This document shows, in pieces, positions 61,001 to 64,000 of a stretch of 64,000 nt of DNA; position 1 is the first letter of the stretch; each line of letters starts with the position of its first letter. The notes under the pieces are model-generated. The model was given only the letters and a program-made list of their open reading frames with translations, was not told the origin of the DNA and searched no databases. The DNA is from Euclidia mi (Eukaryota; Arthropoda; Insecta; Lepidoptera; Erebidae), in contig OX123191.2 in assembly GCA_944739405.2 (NCBI GenBank), positions 9,156,830-9,220,829 of the forward strand. Direction: 5' to 3'. The translations under genes and the position numbers were made by a program.

Positions 61001-63609
61001 AATAATATACACTCTGTTTTCATGAGATCTGTTGATATTGAGGAATATCAAGAGCTGTACATAGTATTTTCTTGGGTTTACGCGAATGTTACACATTGAA
61101 ATTAAACTACAGTTTACGGATTTTATCGCGTTATATTGGTTTCACTTGTTATTACATTTAAACCGAATGATCTAGAAACTACATTTTTATTACTAGCCGA
61201 CGTTTCGAATTCTTTACAGGATTCATGTTCACGGCAGACTGTCTGCCGTGAACATGAATCCTGTAAAGAATTTTGTTAAGCTGTACATAGGGTGAAAATT
61301 TAAAGAAACGTGTGCTACCTTTAAGCTCAGCACTTCTTGTTCTACTATGGCCAAACGGAAAACCTATTACTCAGGCTAAATTAAGCGACTTAAAGTCAAT
61401 GTTTAGTCGAATTTAGTCTAATTCCTGAGGATTGTCTGTCTTTTTATAAAAACCTGCAGGGCATGGAAGGACCCGATTATATTGAAGGATTTGCTGGTGA
61501 ACAAAACTTTGATTTTGAAGATGATGAAGAAGAACATTAATCATAGATATTTTTCACAGCAAATATATTAATTTATGTCTATTTAATCTTGTTTTATTCT
61601 TATTTTCCTTGTCATACATGTAATTTGGAACGTTTTAAATAATTTTAAATTTTGAATGTAACTTGAATATTGCAATAAATCAAAAACGTTCCACAGCCAT
61701 ATTTTTATGAATATTGAAAAAAGTAGTAACATTGGAAGTCTAAAATAGGGTCAAATTAAAACTAATTCATTTCCACTTAAACATACAAAAGTATCGGTAG
61801 TTGAAAAATACAATTTCATAGAGTAATACAAGAGTGAACTTTAATCGCAATTATCTCAAAATGGTAAGCTTGTGGGCTGGAACGTTTTTCAGAAACTACG
61901 TCCAATTGGCCCCCCGTTGTATGTTACAACTTAAATTTTATTATTTTTGTCAAATGTGCATGTAACTATGAGATTGAAATCCTCCCTAATTCATTTTACT
62001 TATACAACCATACCTATTTTGTCTTCCAGATCATGCCTTCCAGAATCAGCCTTTGTGTACCAGTTACTTGGTCTGAATTTGCTGTTCCTCCTCTCTCAAA
62101 ACCGGGTGGCAGAGTTCCACACAGAATTGGAACGTCTCCCAGTGGATGTGATCAGAGCTGACCCTTATATCAGACATCCACTAGCTTTGGAGCAATATCT
62201 GATGGAAGGCAGCTACAATAAGATCTTTTTGGCTAAGGTATGTGGAATATTGTTGAGTAAAATTCTATAGAATGCTACTAAATGAATTGTAAAAAAAAAG
62301 TTTGTAATCAAATTGCTGAAAACTAATCAGTTCAATATTTTCTTAAATGTTCATTGTCATGAGCAGCAGCATATTTTAGTATGAATGGGTATTTTAATAT
62401 TGAAGCAAGGAGTGTTACAGATCTCAGTTGTTGATATTTTATGGTTGTTCTTACTTATTTCTATGCAGATTGATGTCTTTCTTTTTTCTACAGGACAATG
62501 TACCAGCTGAGAGTTACACTCTGTTCATGGATACTCTGCTTGACACAGTGCGGGGAGAGATTGCAGCGTGCATTGAGAAAGCCTACCTGTGCATAACATG
62601 CGCTGAAGCTGCTAGGCGGCTGAACCTTGTGTCACAACAAGCTGCGCTCGAATATGGCAAGAAGGTAATGTTATAGCCTAAACAATTCATAAATCTTAAT
62701 ACATTATACAAGTTAACTTGTGGTAAATTTTTTATCAGTCAGCTTAGCTTATATACTGGAAAATAGTGTGTTCTGTAAAATCAAATTAACTTTTGATGTC
62801 ACAATAACCAGTGTGATAGATGGTCCTTGGAGTGAATATAATAATTATACAAGAAATTTGTTAGAGAAGTAATTTAAACAATGTACAAACTAGCTACTGC
62901 ATTATTTTTATTGCTTCCCCATTGATGTAGTTATGAAGACATTTAATTCTGCTATCTATTTTAGGTATTTGTTATTGTTTCCCTGAAAAAAAGAGGATTA
63001 ACTCATTTAACAATTTTATCATTTGGTTATGTCACAATCTACATTAGTACTACATAAGTTATGTGGACAATGTAGATTAATTTTAACTTCATTCTATAGT
63101 ATAAAGGTAAAAATGGCTGTACAGTGTCCACAATACGTGAAAACCTATTAATAGCTCTCTGTTGTCATTAATCACCATCCATGATGTTTTAATAGCTGTT
63201 GGTCTTCCTACAAAATAAAATAAAAGTAGTGAAAATATTCTGTTGAACAAATATCTTCTTGGGTGTACGACAAATGTTACACATTGAAATTAAACTACAG
63301 TTTACGGATTTAGAACTAGACTCTCACTACACTACCACCCCATATCATCCCATGGGTGTCGTAAGAGCCGAAAGAGGTAGCATATTTTGCAAAGAACAGC
63401 ACTGTAAGAAAAGAAAAACTTGATACAAACCCTATACCAACCCGTTTGGCCTTTTTGTTCTGCAGCGGAACTGGGTGCTTGGTCCGGACAACTGTTACCA
63501 CTTCAACAGTGCAGAGGAGGCTAGTTTGGCTGCCGCTGGAGTGTTGCCCTCATCCGAATTGGCAGAGCAGACCATAGAATATGCAAGACATCTTGAGATG
63601 ATTGTTTAG
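57943..63609 (+). CDS. Rpn12: 26S proteasome non-ATPase regulatory subunit 8 (PSMD8/Rpn12), 5 exons
   Basis: Rpn12 is a PCI-domain subunit of the 19S lid of the 26S proteasome; its incorporation completes lid assembly and lets lid join base. Exons 57943-58050, 58120-58295, 62030-62237, 62494-62664 and 63466-63609 give 268 residues, close to the usual insect length (~264). All junctions are GT-AG and in frame. Recognisable segments are the N-terminal DVASLYQNLKTEW, the central LLGLNLLFLLSQNRVAEFH and ELERLP, DPYIRHPLALEQYLMEGSYN, and the C-terminal PCI/winged-helix part with a final EYARHLEMIV. The ATG sits in context AACTATGG. Intron 2 (3.7 kb) is mostly transposon; intron 4 ends with a SINE next to the acceptor. 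An ATTAAA at 63648 is a plausible poly(A) signal. Confidence 0.96.
58120..58295 (+). CDS. Rpn12: Rpn12 exon 2
   Basis: Residues 37-94 plus two bases. It contains LARDVLEIGAQWAVAVKD and ERYMSQLKCYYFDY. Acceptor TTATTTCAG, donor GTAAGT inside the Lys codon shared with exon 3. Confidence 0.95.
60346..60642 (+). pseudogene. transposase-like ORF fragment (DSCGGQN motif)
   Basis: 98 codons beginning WSDSCGGQNRN, then FLPNDTDFGKIESHLK. This motif pair is one I associate with widespread uncharacterised transposase-like proteins of animals (DUF7869-like; recalled, not searched). It resembles an RNase H-fold active-site strand. It ends at TAA before an unrelated insertion; the matching C-terminus is at 61420-61540. 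Confidence 0.6.
60650..61090. repeat. GC-richer insertion in the transposon centre
   Basis: It contains CGGGCGAAAGTTTTACGTGA, GACGCGTGCCTTTCAC and GACGCGTGCCTCTCAC. It looks like a dispersed lepidopteran repeat but I cannot name it. No ORF of note. Confidence 0.4.
61420..61540 (+). pseudogene. transposase C-terminal fragment
   Basis: In frame: LIPEDCLSFYKNLQGMEGPD and an acidic tail to TAA at 61538-61540. A near copy lies inverted on the minus strand at about 59925-60040, inside the left arm. Confidence 0.6.
62030..62237 (+). CDS. Rpn12: Rpn12 exon 3
   Basis: Residues 95-164. It contains LPESAF then LLGLNLLFLLSQNRVAEFH and the SYNKIFLAK end. Acceptor CTTCCAG, donor GTATGT. It lies 120 bp after the big nested transposon of intron 2. 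Confidence 0.95.
62494..62664 (+). CDS. Rpn12: Rpn12 exon 4
   Basis: Residues 165-221, the PCI region: DNVPAESYTLFMDTLLDTVR then IAACIEKAY and the EAARRLN helix. Acceptor TTCTACAG, donor GTAATG. Confidence 0.95.
62665..63332. other. Rpn12 intron 4
   Basis: Mostly unremarkable. At 63268-63311 a ~40-bp stretch (GTTACACATTGAAATTAAAC onward) repeats 61088-61128 from the intron-2 transposon. Confidence 0.55.
63333..63452 (+). mobile_element. SINE D, truncated, next to Rpn12 exon 5
   Basis: Runs from ACCACCCCATATCATCCCAT to AACCCGTTTGGCC, where similarity stops. The Rpn12 acceptor follows 13 bp later. Confidence 0.85.
63466..63609 (+). CDS. Rpn12: Rpn12 exon 5 (stop)
   Basis: Residues 222-268 and TAG. 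It starts RNWVLGPDNCYHF and ends EYARHLEMIV; in yeast the last helix senses lid assembly. The acceptor (CTGCAG) is only 13 bp downstream of a truncated SINE, so part of the polypyrimidine/branch region may be SINE-derived. Confidence 0.95.
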   Translation, partial: RNWVLGPDNCYHFNSAEEASLAAAGVLPSSELAEQTIEYARHLEMIV

Positions 63610-63804
63610 AATATGTTACTAATATTACTATTACAATATGTGTCAGAATTAAACTAATTAAATTTTCATTTATAGTATTGTGTTTTTTTTATGTACACAC
63701 ATGACATAATTTACAAATTATGATTTAGATGTTAACATTTACGAGAGATATTTAATTATTGTTGAGCCAAAATGGTTTGATTTTAGATTTGAACACCATT
63801 TTGT

Positions 63805-64000
63805 AATTTTTTGTTAGGTCTGCCGACAAACAGTGGAGGGTTTATGGTAAAAAAATCAGCAAGAAAATTGTGCTGCGGCGATTGCGTCGACCCATGCTGA
63901 AAACTGGAGATGCAAGCTGTTCAAAATTACACTATGATCCATTGGTCTTGTTTGATGTGTCTTTCAGTGTTGGGCTCCAATTCTCTCCTCTGCAATTTTT
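63805..64000 (+). other. open frame running off the window
   Basis: After TAA at 63802-63804 the plus strand stays open to the end (SADKQWRVYGKKISKK...). I do not recognise it, and no splice or start context supports it. It may be a repeat. Confidence 0.2.

Larger units (their letters stand above)
58896..61903 (+). mobile_element. 3-kb DNA transposon with long inverted arms in Rpn12 intron 2
   Basis: TIR GGACGCAGTTTCTGAAAAAC (one mismatch on the right) with AATT duplicated on both sides. Internal inverted arms 59576-60327 and 61115-61880 are each about 760 bp. Both arms encode a transposase C-terminus (GPDYIEGFAGEQ then an acidic end), in opposite directions. The centre has a plus-strand ORF (60346-60642). 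The motif ACGTTCCA recurs through the ends. Superfamily not assigned; a 4-bp duplication does not settle it. Confidence 0.82.
58661..61913. mobile_element. MITE family 1 copy carrying a nested 3-kb transposon
   Basis: The left end is GGGGCCAAATTCTGCTA, the body runs to AGCAGAATT at 58895, and the missing right end (AATTGGCCCC) reappears at 61904. No TAA duplication is visible at the outer edges. Confidence 0.75.

Overview
This is animal nuclear DNA, most likely from a moth or butterfly. The evidence is genes in small GT-AG exons, an AT-rich background, and dense repeats of types familiar from Lepidoptera: TC...CTAG Helitrons in A^T sites, tRNA-headed SINEs, RTE fragments, a (TAA)n-associated Dong/R4-like LINE, and TAA-flanked MITEs. 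The order-level assignment is inference; no species can be named.

Two host genes can be read with confidence. The first is Cep164, a centriole distal-appendage protein with a WW domain, on the minus strand. I trace it from its ATG at 48537 through 17 phase-compatible exons to a stop at 370, with an AATAAA on the minus strand just beyond. The second is PSMD8/Rpn12, a lid subunit of the 26S proteasome, on the plus strand in five exons (57943-63609). Between them, at 54391-54868, lies a two-exon THAP zinc-finger fragment that ends in an early stop. The two main genes work in different processes (ciliogenesis and protein degradation) and show no operon-like relationship.

Layout: 1-26.3 kb holds Cep164 exons 17 to 4. 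Their introns carry foldback elements, Helitrons, SINEs, Harbinger-like MITEs and an almost open APE-type LINE (10.4-13.6 kb). From 26.3 to 45.5 kb is one 19-kb Cep164 intron. It contains a 5'-truncated Ty3/gypsy element (29.06-34.77 kb) that split a SINE and was itself split by a hAT element carrying another SINE, plus two further hAT-type elements, a pogo-like element and more SINEs; another hAT lies at its right edge. From 45.5 to 48.5 kb are Cep164 exons 3 to 1. From 49.2 to 54.1 kb is a retroelement island: a copia scrap, a 5'-truncated Dong/R4-type LINE between (TAA)n tracts, and a related LINE with an uninterrupted 1197-codon ORF. From 57.9 to 63.6 kb is PSMD8. Its second intron is mostly a 3-kb transposon with long inverted arms and a transposase-like ORF, nested in a MITE.

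The most notable signals are: three hAT-type elements whose two ends are packed with different palindromes that all share a TCGA core; multi-level nested insertions with readable target-site duplications; the intact RLE-type LINE; the inverted-arm transposon in PSMD8; and a MITE built from units of about 11 bp. I could not run any database search, so family names rest on motif recognition.
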